A stretch of DNA of 64,000 nt, from positions 28,682,137 to 28,746,136 of the forward strand of contig NC_063450.1 in NCBI RefSeq assembly GCF_020379485.1, in the 5' to 3' direction. Below, piece after piece: positions 1 to 12,014 of the stretch; within the stretch, counting starts at the first letter, position 1, and each line of letters opens with the position of its first letter. The notes beneath the pieces are model-generated. The model did no database searches and was not told the DNA's origin. It saw only the letters and a list, made by a program, of their open reading frames with translations. The stretch is from Brassica napus. Taxonomy: Eukaryota > Streptophyta > Magnoliopsida > Brassicales > Brassicaceae. Made by a program: the position numbers and the translations under genes.

Positions 1-1085
1 GAAAGGATCTGCTATAAAAAGTGTTTTATCTTCGGGGGACACTGCACTTTCTAGCAGGATGCTTTTAGTATATTCACTGTAGGACCATAAAAATCTGGTG
101 GTTTTTCCTTATCAGGATAGACCCGTTCCACTTGATAACCTGATTGGACCGAGTATTTCCCATTGTTAGTGAAATGTCATTCATTCCTATCTTCCATCGA
201 ATTTCTACTTAATGGAATACTTTCAATAATTTTTACATTATTAGGATCCACCAAAGCCCTGATTGCCTATAAATTCCATGTTCGGGATTCCGAGTTAATG
301 AGGAAATCCACTGTAAGGTTCGGGTAATTGTTTTGAAGGTTTTTGTTTGCTGGTCTCGGGCGAGTGGTACACACTTATTAAAACAAAATTTTATCCTTCG
401 ACCTAACCTTTTTTGTAAGTTTTTTAATTAAATACACAATTCTATTATATAGTTAAATTCATTCTTCTAATGGTGGAAAATAACATTACACTAGTAGATG
501 TGTTTCCTAACAACGCAATAACTAATCTTGTGTCTAAACAATATAAAACATTATGTCTTACCTTTTTAATAAATTTTTATTTATCTTCTTTTAAATTATT
601 TGATTTAAAGCTAATCAAATATTTTATAAAAAGTTGAAAATAAGTATAACTATTTTTACGGGTTTAGATACTACAAAAAAAATCATTTATATGGAATACT
701 TTAAGTTAATAGATTTTTTTTGTATTTTCATAAATAAAAAACGTATTAGATTCTTATTCTTAAATTATTTTTATTATTAAGAACATATAATTATATATGC
801 GAGATTATGCTTGGTTTGAGTTGACATCAAATAGTTATATACAAATAAAATGTTAGAATTAATAAATTAACATAAATATGTTTTATAATTAGAATTTTAT
901 CAAATAAGTATATATCAAAATTTAATCAACAAATTATAGATATTTTATTAAAGCTTGTAATAAAATGGGTTGAAATAATTTTTAAAAACCTAAATAATAT
1001 TTTAGATAATTTTTCGTATTTAATATAAATATAATATAATATAATTATAATGTTTTAAAATACACTTTATTCGGAATGTAAGGGC
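1..1085. other. AT-rich spacer, no gene seen
   Basis: Mostly A/T-rich sequence with no open frame of note and no domain I recognise. The first 400 bases are less AT-rich than the rest but give no convincing coding frame on either strand. It may hold old transposon debris. Confidence 0.5.
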
Positions 1086-1087
1086 AT

Positions 1088-1427
1088 GTCTTTCACCTCT
1101 TCATTCGGAGGTGGATTCTTTGATTTGGGCAATGGAATGTATGAAGAATTTAAAACAGTTTCAGGTTACGTTTGCAACGGATTGTTTTCAATTGGTGAAG
1201 ATGGTTTCGGAACCTGAAGAATGAACAGGATTTGAAAGTTATCCGGAAGATATTAAGCTTTTACAAAGAAGCTTCCTCAACTTAGACATCGTTCATGTAC
1301 CTCGGACGGAGAGCCTACGGGCGGATAGCTTAGCACGTAGTGCTAGGAAACAACTGTCTTGAAGAGTTACCAATTTGGTTTACAGAGTCAATATGAGTCT
1401 GTGAATGTCTTGTTGTAAAAAAAAAAG
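1088..1427 (+). pseudogene. 3' fragment of a LINE (RNase H-like domain) with A-tail
   Basis: The frame starting at 1093 reads as the RNase H-like (RVT_3) C-terminal domain of plant LINE-derived polyproteins. Recognisable pieces are LIWAMECMKNL, ATDCFQLVKMVSEPEE, HVPRTESLRADSLARSARKQ, then a natural-looking stop at 1360-1362. A TGA at 1222-1224 interrupts the frame where the family normally has tryptophan after EPEE. A 3' tail of about 55 bases ends in a run of A at 1417-1426, as expected for a LINE 3' end. The 5' part is missing, so this is a 5'-truncated dead copy. I did not find a target-site duplication. Confidence 0.75.
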
Positions 1428-2345
1428 TTTTAAAATACAGCAAATAAAAATATTGAAATATTACTTATCAAAAATTGTTAGAATCTATTAATATCCCCTA
1501 TATATTAATTGAGAAGCATTTAAAAAATTAGAACCTTAATTTTGAATTAATTAAAAAAAAAACTTCAATCCTAGGTGGTACTTCTAAATGCCTTCTAAAT
1601 TCTATTTCAAAAAATTCTAGAGCATCTAATATAAAATATAGTTTAAAATATTCTAACAGCATTATATAACCCAAAGTATAAGAAATGTGTATTCTTTCCT
1701 TAAATAAAAGTTACAGAATTACCTAATATGATTAACATATATATGACAATTAATGACTATGAATTATAAATATTTGATAACAATTTTTGCATCCTTCTTT
1801 ATTTTTGTTTAATTTATATTATTAAAAATATTAAACAATCACATTAACCATATAATAAAAAAATAGATTTTTTTTCTTATATGTTATATTTTGATTTTTT
1901 TTTAAATGACTTTGAAATTACATAAATGAGGAAACTTTATATGTTATATTTAAAAAAATTTAAAACGACTTTAAATTATAAAAATAAGGAAACCTTATAT
2001 ATTTTATATTTCTTATATGTTAGATTTTTTTCTTATATGTTATATTTTGAATTTTTTAAAACGACTTTAAATTACAAAAATGTAAGTTTTTCTTAACCAA
2101 ACAACTAAAAACATTAAAATAACATGTATCAATTCGATGGTTGATCTGAAACTTTTCAAAACCATATGGAAGATAAATGTCAAAATAATTCAACTGTGGA
2201 AAAAATACTGTTCAAATTTTTCAAAAATGTGTGCGGTGAAAAATAATAAAGTTTTTGTGTCATAATTTGTTTAATGTCCAATCTGATTAACTTATAATAT
2301 ATTAATCATAGTTTAGTTCCTCCATTTTTAATAAAAAAATGATCT
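1428..2345. other. AT-rich spacer with a degenerate tandem repeat
   Basis: No gene is visible. Between about 1875 and 2085 a block of roughly 70-90 bases recurs about three times. Each copy carries a TTATATGTTATATTT stretch followed by AACGACTTTAAATTA and, in two copies, a GAGGAAAC-like stretch. It is a local, imperfect duplication. Confidence 0.5.
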
Positions 2346-2353
2346 GGTCCATT

Positions 2354-2747
2354 TAGGGGTGTTAAATCCGGATATCAGTTCGGTTTCAGTTTGATTTTTT
2401 CGGTTTTTCGAGATTTTGATTTAAAACATAACTTTTAACTTAAAACAAAATATTAAGTTCCTAAAAACAATGTTTCAATATAAAAATCAAATTAATAAAA
2501 TAAATTATGTATATATTCTTAATTATATTATAAAATTTACTTATAATTATACTACTATATTTTAAATGATCGGTTTATTCGGTTTATTCGGTTTGATCGG
2601 TTTATATACCAAACCATATCCATATACCGCGGTTTTCAAAAATGACATCCATTCGGTATATTTGGTATTACCAAGTCCAAACCACTTTCTATAATTCGGT
2701 TCGGTTAAGTTTTAATTGGTTTGATTTTGCCGGATTGAACACTTCTA
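2354..2747. mobile_element. Non-autonomous hAT-type element, copy 1 of the CCGAA/TTCGG family
   Basis: The left end TAGGGGTGTTAAATCCGG is an inverted match to the right end CCGGATTGAACACTTCTA. The 8 bases outside are GGTCCATT (2346-2353) and GGTCCGTC (2748-2755), agreeing at 6 of 8, which fits a worn hAT-type 8-bp target duplication. The inside is AT-rich with repeated CGGTTTATTCGG-like words and has no coding capacity. A longer relative lies at 63027-63764 in the opposite orientation and shares the terminal sequence and an internal block (ACATCCATTCGGTAT here). The superfamily call rests on ends and duplication length only. Confidence 0.7.
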
Positions 2748-2755
2748 GGTCCGTC

Positions 2756-5440
2756 CATCAGAAATAAATTATATAATAACAACAAAAAATATTATATATG
2801 TATAAATAAAATAATTAAATATATAAAAAAATTATCAATAATATATGCAAATAAATTCACCCTGTGCAACATGCAGGTATTTTATCCTAGTTGTAAATTA
2901 TATTCTGTTAACAAATGTTCTCTCGCTTTTAAACGCTGGTCATCGTCTAGTTACCAACTAAGACAAAATGTCTATATCAAAGAGACAAAGACTAGTTTCA
3001 TGGGTTGGTTAAATCATGGCCCATTCGCAAACATAAACTCATGTGTGATAATGAGGTAAGGTATTCGTAGAAAATAGAACAATTCACAATCCGTTCTCCA
3101 TTGATGAGGATGTGATCAGCCCATTCATAATCTTTAACACGGTTCGGTGCACCAACCCAATAAGAATTTATAACACTTCAGCCCACTAACTAATGGACCT
3201 TAACAAGAAAGAAAGCAATAATGGCTGCGGAAGTTCCCAACGCAAAACGACACGTTCATCCTAGTACGTGGAAAAAAGAAGGCGTCAATTGCGTCACCCA
3301 TGACATCAATGCATGCAGAGTGTCGCTTTAGCTGTGTGGAGAGTGACAATAGAAAAATACTTTATATTGCAAACCTAATGTTTATTTTTAATTATCCATT
3401 ATTATAGGTAGGTCTCTTAAGGATGTTATAGGGTCAATCCCTTCTTTCTTGGTTTCAGGGGTCGACTTAAGGTTAGTCCCTTAAACTTATTATATTTATA
3501 TCCCATAGTTTTGTCCCTTTTAGATTTTGTAATCTTCTAATTACTCTTTATAATAGTGCTAAGATCAACATTATATATAAATTATTTTATGTATTAAATA
3601 TTTTTACATATTATGAAATAATAAATATATATTAAATAATTAAAATCAGTAACTAGTAAATATATAATTAAATTGGTGCGAACATATAAATCAATTTTAT
3701 TAATCCAAAAAATATTTTTTTTTATATTTGATAGGATATGTAATTAAATTTAAATGATACTAACATAGATAATATATTTTAGTATATTTTTAATATTAAT
3801 ATCTATTAAATGATGATTTCTACTCATATAGTTTTTTTGATCTTTTGTATCTTTTATAGAAAAAAAATTTAAATTACTAATAACAAAATTTTTATTGTGG
3901 GATTAATAGTTTTAGTAATTTATAATTTTTTTAAAAAATAAGTTGTCAATGATCCTTCAAAACTTTTATCAAAACAATTGTTCAAAGTAAATTTTGAAAC
4001 TAAAATATTATATTTTATATGGTTTATAGTTTAATTTAAAACGATATATATATTAATCTTAATAATTAACTAAATTAGATTTTTTACTTATATAATTTTT
4101 GAAATCATTGGTATTTTGTCATAACAAAAATTTTAAATCATGGATCATAAAATTTGAATGTGAGACTTTTAACAGTTTTAGTACTTTATAGTCGTTTGTA
4201 AAAATTCAAAATACAACATATACATATTTAAATTTTTATTATATAGTTATTGTGGTTGTTTAATTTATTTAATAGTTTAAAATTAAACAAATATGATAGA
4301 AGATACACTATTTTTTTATCAAATCTTTATTATTCAAAATCATTAATTGCCATATATACTTTAGCCACATTGGGAAATTCCGTAAATTTTATTTGAGGAA
4401 ATAATAAAGTACATTAATGATGAATTTATTGTTAGTTTAATAAAAAGTTTATTATATTATTTCTCTAATGATTCTAAGAATCAATCTAGTGCTGACATGT
4501 GGCTACAAAAAGAAGTTGTAATGCTTTTCAAATAATATATAAGGGATTGTACAAAGGTGAAACATGGTGTAAAAACATACTACTACTATTGGTCATCTCA
4601 GAGTAGTGCCTTTTTGTATTTTTGAAAATGAGATTTTCAAATGAAGACGGGTTGAAAAAAGCTATGTAATTAAATTAATTCTTATATTCCCTTGTATTGC
4701 ATTGCATGTGATCTTTTAGCTATACCATACCAAAACTGGTTGTTATGCATGATTAGCATTCCATTAAAAAGATATATAATTTCTAAATAGCCTAGACCTT
4801 ATTAGATATTACTTCATCCACTCATCAACCAGATGTGGAAGCAATTATTGACGCTCTTTGCAAATTCCATCGACCATGACCACAATTACCCTGAATTACC
4901 ATGTACAGTTGAATGATTAGGGGATTTGAAATTTGTTAATAAAATGACCCGTAAACAGTATTTATAGCAATCATTTCTAACATAAGCTCTTATTTCATTC
5001 ACTTCACAGTTGTCACCAACTACAAGCTGTGGATAATGTCGACGCATCATAGAAAAGAATGATAGATTATAACTATTAGAAATAAAATAATTTTAAAAAA
5101 TGAACGGCTGAGAGAAGACACAACTTTTCGCGGAGACACGGAGCCGCTCACACCCATCATCTTGGAATCTTGACTACTCTCTCTAAGGTCACTTCATAAA
5201 CGTTACAAAAAATACATACGAATTAGTATTAAAAAGAATTTAACCCATTTCATTTGTCCAATTATTTTTATTTTTAAATCACAGTAACCAATTTTGTTTT
5301 TAAAAATATATGGTGTATGAATCTTCTACGGCTTCTAGCCTCACGCACAGAAACGCTTGCCTTCATTTACCTTCATTATGTCTCTTTGTTATTTTATTAT
5401 TCAAATAAAATTTAAATAAGATCCCAACTTGTGTTTTTAT
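2756..5440. other. Spacer upstream of LBD37, no gene seen
   Basis: AT-rich, with several stretches of degenerate repeats and no frame that resembles a known protein. The short frame at 2871-3059 has no recognisable domain and is not called. The last few hundred bases probably hold the distal promoter of the LBD37 gene. Confidence 0.5.
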
Positions 5441-5457
5441 ATTTACGTATTTATGTG

Positions 5458-5492
5458 TATAAATATATGTGGCCTTCTTATCTTCAGAAACA

Positions 5493-5530
<38 letters not shown>

Positions 5531-5649
5531 CCGTGCAAAGATCACTTGTTCCCAAAGCAAAATCTTCCGATATTCTTTCAGACATCAGCAACCAACCAGT
5601 TGGAACAGAGAATCAAAAGCTTAGCAGATAAATTATTCAGACAAAAAAA
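5458..5649 (+). promoter_or_regulatory. LBD37 core promoter and 5' leader with CT repeat
   Basis: A TATAAATA box lies at 5458-5465. About 30 bases downstream comes an uninterrupted CT dinucleotide run at about 5497-5524, then a leader with no ATG before the start codon at 5650. Upstream ATGs at 5453 and 5467 fall at or before the TATA box and are probably not transcribed. CT/GA-rich 5' leaders are common in plant genes. The transcription start is inferred from the TATA spacing only. Confidence 0.6.
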
Positions 5650-6513
5650 ATGAGCTGCAATGGTTGCCGTGTGCTCCGAAAAGGTTGCAGCGAGAACTGC
5701 ATACTCCGACCATGTATTCAGTGGATAGAAACCGCCGATGCTCAGGGGCACGCCACCGTATTCGTAGCTAAATTCTTCGGTCGAGCCGGTTTAATGTCTT
5801 TCATCTCCGCTGTACCGGAATCTCAACGACCCGGTACTTAATCTTAACTAAACCAGAGAGATCTCAACCAATTTTAATCAAAATTTGCTCTGGTTTTCTA
5901 ATCTCTAGATGTATGTTCTTTGTGCGCAGCTTTGTTTCAGTCTTTGCTCTACGAAGCATGTGGAAGAACAGTGAACCCAGTCAACGGAGCAATCGGGATG
6001 CTGTGGACGGGAAACTGGAACGTCTGCCAAGCTGCTGTTGAGACGGTGCTTCGCGGCGGTTCCTTGAGACCGATCCCTGAGCTTCTCGCTCACGGCGGCG
6101 GTTTCGCTGGCTTTCCAACGGCTACTTCTGAAGAAGCATCCGAGATCTGCACGGAAATGTTGAATCTCCAGCAGAACGATGGTTCCGACGACCGTAACAT
6201 GTACCATCACTCTAGATTTTCAAGCTCTAGAACCAGATCCAGACTAGATTCTTCTCCGACCAAACGTAAGCGAGTAGCGTGTTCGGAGCAACAACCATCA
6301 TCGGAGCTTGATCTATCTTTGATCCCTAATTTCCCTATTAAAACAACGCCTTCTTCCACACGGCAGCGATCAAGAACACCCTCGATGAACTCTGAGGAGT
6401 CAGTGACTACTACTACTACACCGACGTCGTTTTGGGATAACACTGCTACTGGTGGTGACATGTACGGAAACGGAGGAGGAGAGACAAGCAAGCTGCTTAA
6501 CCTTTTTGTTTAA
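5650..6513 (+). CDS. LBD37: LOB-domain transcription factor LBD37 (class II), 2 exons
   Basis: Two exons, 5650-5833 and 5930-6513, joined across a 96-base intron with GT/AG ends, give 255 residues. The N-terminus has the LOB zinc-finger-like cysteine block, C3-x2-C6-x6-C13-x3-C17. A block around [17 protein letters not shown] follows, then the conserved [22 protein letters not shown] after the intron. The C-terminus ends KLLNLFV, as I recall for Arabidopsis LBD37 (At5g67420). Class II LBD37/38/39 proteins are nuclear, nitrate- and ammonium-induced repressors of anthocyanin synthesis and nitrogen-responsive genes; that role is family knowledge. The start is the first ATG of the leader and gives the canonical MSCNGC. 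The protein looks intact. LBD38 and LBD39 are the alternatives, but the position next to At5g67411/67410 relatives supports LBD37. Confidence 0.93.
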
Positions 6514-7378
6514 GTAAACGTTGTTGTTTTTTTCTTCTCTGATTTAGTTAATTAATTAGGTTTCGAAAATGTAATTTTACTCATTTTCTTCACTATTTTC
6601 GTGGATAAAATTTTGGGACAGGCCAGTTATAACTACGCGGTTTTGTTCTCACGGTTCACAAGTTATTAACCATTGTTAATCTGTAATACTGAGGATTATT
6701 GTTCAAACAAACAAAAAATATTGCAGGTGATATTTGAAAATTTCGACCCTGTTAGTCTAGATCTCTACTTTTTTTACCCCGATACGATTAGATTAATATC
6801 AATGAATTGTCTGGAGTTATAATTAAAGAAGCTCGAAACATTTACGATGTTACACCAATTGATTCAACTTCTTGTCTTATAGTTTTTTCAGTTTTTACGT
6901 GTATATATTGATATATTTGTGTTTATAACCATTTTGAGCATATAGAATATGAATGTATATACTACAAAATAGAGAAAAACTCTCTACCAGTATATGTATA
7001 GTGGGGCTCGGATCACATTAAATAAACTAAAACGAGAAAAAATTATAGATCGAAACAAATAAAATAGCTATGGCGTACGTATATCACAATATTTAAAATA
7101 ACAGAAATAGATATACAATATCTAAGCATGTGGTTGGACCAAATGGTTGGAGAGGATATTGTTTTGGAGGCGGCTTTTGGACGACGCAAAGAGCCATTTT
7201 CCACCCATGGAATACTCTAAAACACACACTCTTTTTCTCTCTATCTCCATATTATTTATTCAACTACGCTATCTTTTCTCTATAGATCACAAAGGTGATA
7301 ACTATAGACTTAATACGTGTAACGTTAATCGTTTTATCATTCCATATATAAATATATAATACAAAAAATTACAAATAC
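6514..7378. other. LBD37 3' flank and spacer
   Basis: The 3' UTR of LBD37 presumably occupies the first 100-200 bases, with several AATTAA-like stretches. The rest is AT-rich with no gene. A short frame at 7147-7359 has no recognisable similarity and is not called. Confidence 0.5.
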
Positions 7379-7704
7379 TGAAGGTAACAGCAAGAACTAG
7401 GGTTTCTGAATAATAACTTTATTTCTTGTTAATGTTCTCTGATACAACGTTACTTATTTAAAGGGCTCAGCTGAAAGATCTAGAGACTATACAGCTGTGT
7501 TTCTAAAACTAGCAACAAGACAAAAGAGCATATCGATTACACAGCTGTGATGGTTGCTTTCCCGTACTAGAGGAAACGCAGACTTGAACTCTGTTTTTAA
7601 CCGTTGAAGCTCTGTCCTGATGTTGACTCCTTTGACTCTCTTTAATGGGCTTTTGAGATATTTGAAGTTGTGGCTGGGCTGGACTTATCTGGGCCATGCT
7701 AATA
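7379..7704 (-). repeat. Copia 3' LTR (left copy)
   Basis: The plus strand runs from TGAAGGTAACAGC to CCATGCTAATA. On the element's strand it starts TATTAGCATGG and ends TTACCTTCA. The open frame of pol continues through the polypurine tract and about 195 bases into this LTR before its stop at 7509. Confidence 0.93.
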
Positions 7705-7714
7705 TCCCCCCGCA
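7705..7714 (-). other. Polypurine tract of the Copia element
   Basis: The minus strand reads GCGGGGGGA directly before the 3' LTR start (TATTAGC). This is the expected place for the primer of plus-strand DNA synthesis. Confidence 0.7.
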
Positions 7715-10700
7715 AACTCGTGGTGGGGTAGGCTTCAACACCGAGTTTGGAGCGTAAAAAGTAGAATGCAGCTTCTGGCAATGACTTGGTAAAGACGTCT
7801 GCTGTCTGAGATGCTGCAGGAATGTGATGTACCACCAAAGCACCTTTTGCTACTTGTTCTCGCGCAAAATGATAGTGAGTAGCGAAGTGTTTAGACTTCT
7901 TATGAAGAACTGGGTTTGCCGTTAGGTGAACAGCAGACAGATTGTCACAGAAGACTGCCGCAGGCTTTGTTGGAGAGTAGCCCAGCTCCTGAAGAAGATC
8001 CGCTATCCAGGAGAGCTCAGCCGCTGTGTCAAACAAGCATCTGTACTCTGCTTCAGTCAAAGATCTTGAGACTGAATCTTGACGTTTGGCGGACCATGAA
8101 ATGAGGTTGGAGCCAATAAGTGTGCAAAAGCCTCCTGTTGATCGGCGTGTCTCGTTGCAACCAGCCCAGTCACAATCACAAAACGCTTGAAGTGAAGAAT
8201 CAGAGTCTGACTTGAAGTATAATCCCATTGTAAGAGTTCCTTTTATGTAACGCAACACTCTTTTCAATATGTGAAAGTCTGCCATTGTTGGCTTGTGCAT
8301 CCTTTGACAAACAAGGTTAACAACGAATTGAAGATCTGGCCGGGTTAAGGTGAGATACTGAAGCTTGCCCGCCAGACTTCGGAAATATGTTGGATCGCTG
8401 AACATCTCATCTTGATGTGGAACTCGATCAAGCTGCAGAGGTAGAGGTGTAGGCATAGGAGCACAATCAAGCATCCCTGCGTTTTCTAACAAGTCTGTAG
8501 CATAGAGCTCTTGATTTAAAAACAATCCTGTTGATGTATGCTTGACTTGAATACCAAGAAAATAACTTAAAGATCCCATATCTTTCATACGAAATTCTTT
8601 ACTCAATGATGCTAGCAATCTTTCCACCATGATAGGATCGTTTCCTGTTAGAATCATATCATCAACATATAAGAGAAGGTAGATGATAACCTTGTTGTGA
8701 CGGTAGATGAACAGAGAAGGATCCTTCACACTGCAGATGAACCCAAAATTCAGAAGAAACAAACTGAATTTATCAAACAATGCCCTAGGGGCTGTTTCAG
8801 ACCATAAATTGCTTTGTGTAACAAACACACATGATCCGGAAACTCTGAACTCTTGAACCCTGGGGGCTGCCTCATATAGACCGTTTCTGTTAAGTCTCCG
8901 TGTAAGAAAGCGTTCTTGACATCGAGTTGCCTTATCTTCCACTTATTGACAGTTGCTGTATGTAGAACAAGCCTCACAGTTGCCGTTCTAACCACCGGAC
9001 TATATGTTTCAAGAAATCTATTCCTTCTTCCTGTTCATTTCCTTTAGCAACCAACCTTGATCTTAGCTTCCCAACCGTTCCATCTTCATTTAGTTTTATC
9101 TTGTGAACCCATCTGCAACCCAAGACATGTGCATCAGCTGGACGTGGAACTAAGCTCCAAGTCTTTGTTTCTGCGCATGTATCAACTTCTTCTACAATAG
9201 ACTCATTCCATCCGGGATGTTGTAATGCTTCAGCTATTGATTTGGGTTCTCTTGGACTGCTTTTGACTGTGTGAAGAACATAACGAGGGTTAGGCTTCCT
9301 AATGCCGTCCTTTCCTCTGGTAACCATTTGGTGGACATTCTCTTCTAGTTGTTGCTGTTGAACTGCTGCAGGTTCTTGTTGTTGAACTGCTGCGGGTTGT
9401 TATTGTTGAACTGCTGCAGGTTCTTGTTGTTGAACTGGTTCCGGTGAGGGTAGTGGTGGGAACTCAGCTTCATTATAATGAAACGGCACAGGAGCTGGAA
9501 TGTGCACAGGGATAGCAGCTTCGGCTCCTCTATCAGCAGCAGGGGCTGCAACAACAACAGTTGCAGGTGGTGGAGTTCTTGTGCTTGTAAGAACAGGTTC
9601 TTCACTTTCCTGATCTTTTTCTTCAGTGTTTAAAGAAGAAGTGACAGAACCTTTATACCAAGCCGCTAGAAGTGGAGTGTTAGCTGTAGGAAGCAAGTAT
9701 TTGTAGACATCTGCATAAGGAAACCTTTCTTCATCAAATAGCACATGCCTACTGAGGTAAACCCTGCCTGTTGGCGGGTGAAGACATCTGTAGCCCTTGT
9801 ATTTCTCAGTATATCCAAGAAATACACACAACAAGCTCTTAGGATCAAACTTGTTGTGAGCATAGGGTCTGAGATAGGGGTAACAGGCACAACCAAAGAC
9901 CCTTAATGCTGTATATATCGGCGCCACACCATTCAACTTCTGAAACGGAGTAGTGTTGTGATCATGTACAGACGTTGGTAAGAGATTGCTGAGGAAGTTG
10001 GCTGTAAACAGAGCTTCCCCCCCCCCCCCCCCCCCCCCACAGATTATGAGGCAGGCGAGCTTCAAACAACATAGACATCACAAGATCGAGTAAATGACGA
10101 TGCTTCCTCTCTGCCAGTCCGTTTTGCTGCGGAGTATGCGGACAAGACAGGTAATGCTTGATGCCACACTGCGAGAGATGTTGCATGAACTGAGCATTGA
10201 CAAACTCACCACCCCATCACTTTGAAAGATCTGTATCTTCTGTTCAAACTGAGTTTCTACCAAACTTTGAAAGGATTTGAATATTGTAAACACATCTGAT
10301 TTGAGCTTTATTGGATAGAACCAAGCAAACCGAGAAAAATTGTCAATAAATATGACATAATATCTGAAACCTTGAACAGAGGTTACAGGAGCAGGACCCC
10401 ATACATCACAATGAATCCTTTCAAGTGGTCTTTTAGACTCAAAAACTGAACTAGAAAAGGGAAGCTTGCTAGTCTTTCCTAACTGACATGACTCACACAT
10501 AGTCTTCAAGACTTTATTGACTGAAATAGCTTTAGTTGTAGATAGAAACTGTAGAACTTGCTGATGAGGATGCCCCAGTCTCTTGTGCCAAACCACATCT
10601 GTTGCACTCTGCTGTCTTGATGAGTAGAACGCAAGAAATTGAGGATTCTCTAACCGATACAAGCCCTCATGTTTGCTTCCTCGAGTGAGAAGCTGCCTGC

Positions 10701-10722
10701 TCTGTTTGTCCTTAATTACCAC
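7707..10722 (-). pseudogene. Copia pol region (integrase, reverse transcriptase, RNase H), frameshifted
   Basis: Read from high to low coordinate: a GAG-pre-integrase segment (WHKRLGHPH, with CESCQLGK), the integrase core with HCDVWGPAP and QNGLAERKHRHLLD, an integrase C-terminal segment with FGCACYPYLRPY, reverse transcriptase with [12 protein letters not shown] and the catalytic LLLYVDD, and RNase H with SLTEAEYR and DNLSAVHL. Breaks seen are a TGA just upstream at 10726-10728, a shift after the integrase QSDG motif near 10215, a shift at the poly-C run 10017-10038, one near 8990 and one near 8790. It cannot encode one polyprotein. A short glutamine-rich minisatellite (unit about 33 bases) lies at about 9345-9440. 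Confidence 0.9.
10017..10038. repeat. Run of 22 C (22 G on the element strand) inside integrase
   Basis: The run interrupts the Copia integrase just after PHNLW, where related elements have a few ordinary codons. It changes the reading frame. Either replication slippage from a short G stretch or an assembly artefact could explain it. Confidence 0.85.
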
Positions 10723-10725
10723 AGT

Positions 10726-11970
10726 TCATGAATCAAAAGTGAATTCACATGGATAATCATCAGTTAATTTGGAGACTGAGAGCAAAGATTTTGTGATTGA
10801 AGGACATACTAACACATCATTGAGCGGTACAGTACCTGACAGAGTCGGAAGAGCAATGGATCCAACATGTGTGATTGGTAGGAAGTCGCCGTTGCCTACA
10901 ATCACAGCGTCAGTGCCAGAGTATGGCTGAGCACTCTGTAAGTGTTGAGTAGAGCTCGTGATGTGATGAGTAGCGGCTGTGTCAGGATACCAATCATTTC
11001 CTCCATAGTCTGCTTCTTCTGCACTTCTCATGATCATGTTAGCTTGAGGAAACTCAGTTTGTTGAAAGTGTTGATCAAATCGACGGTAACACTTGTAAGC
11101 TGAGTGACCAAACTTTCCACAGATCTGACAAGTAGGACGAGATGTGTTTTGTGAGCCTCCACGACCACTGCTTTGTCCAACCTGTTGATAGAAGCCTCTG
11201 CCTTGTGTTGAATAGCCATGACCTCTGTATCCTCCTCTAGACTGACCTCTACCACGACCAGAATAGCCACCTCTATCAGTGTAGAAAGCTTGGTGAGGAG
11301 TAACTTCTGTGGATGCAGAATATGTCTGAAGTTTGTCTTCATATGAGACCAGTTTGGACATGACTTCATCAAACGTAGGAGCAGGAATAGAGTCCATCGA
11401 GTTCTCAATCACCACACTGATGGCTTCATAGTCTCGACCTAGACCATGGAGCATGCCAAACATCTTCTCACTTTCAGGAATAGCCGCTCCAATAGAGTCA
11501 AGTTGATCACACAAGGTCTTAATCTCAGACACATACGCAGACATTGTCTTGCTACCTTTAGAAGTAGTTTGAATCTTCCTTTGTAGAGCTAACTTCCTGG
11601 TTGCTGAGACTCTATTATACTTCTGTCCTAGAGAGAACCATACCTCTTGAGACGTATGAAGTCTATAGACTGAGCAGAGCGCATTTTCAGAAAGAGTGCC
11701 GTAGATCCAGGCCATGATAAGTTGGTCTTTTTGAACCCATCGAACGAACTCCGGATTTGCGGCTTCGACAGCTTGGTCTTCAGTACGGACGGTTATGGTT
11801 TGCGCAGGGCGAGGTTGATCTCCAGTAACGTAGCCGAGAAGCATCTGAGAAGAGAGAAATTGTTCAAACTGCAGCTTCCAGATGAGATAGTTGTCATCTT
11901 TGAGCTTAAGGGTGACACACTGAGTGATTGTCAAGTTTGACGCGAACTGAGGGTCTTGATTACCGTCCAT
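10726..11970 (-). CDS. Copia gag-protease open frame
   Basis: The first ATG on the minus strand is at 11968-11970 (the frame is open a little further upstream but without ATG). The product of about 414 residues has the Copia gag domain, a glycine/arginine-rich stretch, one CCHC zinc knuckle (CQICGKFGHSAYKC) and the start of the aspartic protease with WYPDTAATHH. The frame closes with a TGA at 10726-10728, after which the same frame continues into pol, so the stop is a point mutation or a decoding site; I favour mutation. Gag packages element RNA in cytoplasmic particles and the protease matures the polyprotein (family knowledge). Confidence 0.85.
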   Translation of the reverse strand: MDGNQDPQFASNLTITQCVTLKLKDDNYLIWKLQFEQFLSSQMLLGYVTGDQPRPAQTITVRTEDQAVEAANPEFVRWVQKDQLIMAWIYGTLSENALCSVYRLHTSQEVWFSLGQKYNRVSATRKLALQRKIQTTSKGSKTMSAYVSEIKTLCDQLDSIGAAIPESEKMFGMLHGLGRDYEAISVVIENSMDSIPAPTFDEVMSKLVSYEDKLQTYSASTEVTPHQAFYTDRGGYSGRGRGQSRGGYRGHGYSTQGRGFYQQVGQSSGRGGSQNTSRPTCQICGKFGHSAYKCYRRFDQHFQQTEFPQANMIMRSAEEADYGGNDWYPDTAATHHITSSTQHLQSAQPYSGTDAVIVGNGDFLPITHVGSIALPTLSGTVPLNDVLVCPSITKSLLSVSKLTDDYPCEFTFDS

Positions 11971-12002
11971 GGCGAAAAAAAACTCCAAGATCTACTCTCT
12001 GT

Positions 12003-12014
12003 GCTCTGATACCA
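12003..12014 (-). other. Primer-binding site of the Copia element
   Basis: The minus strand reads TGGTATCAGAGC directly after the 5' LTR end (TTCA). This is the usual plant Copia site complementary to the 3' end of initiator tRNA-Met. Confidence 0.9.

Noticed and set aside
5429..5653. Long plus frame ending with a TGA overlapping the LBD37 ATG, as a possible upstream ORF
   Set aside because: Its only ATGs lie at or before the TATA box, so they are unlikely to be transcribed, and the protein is low-complexity serine/leucine from the CT run.
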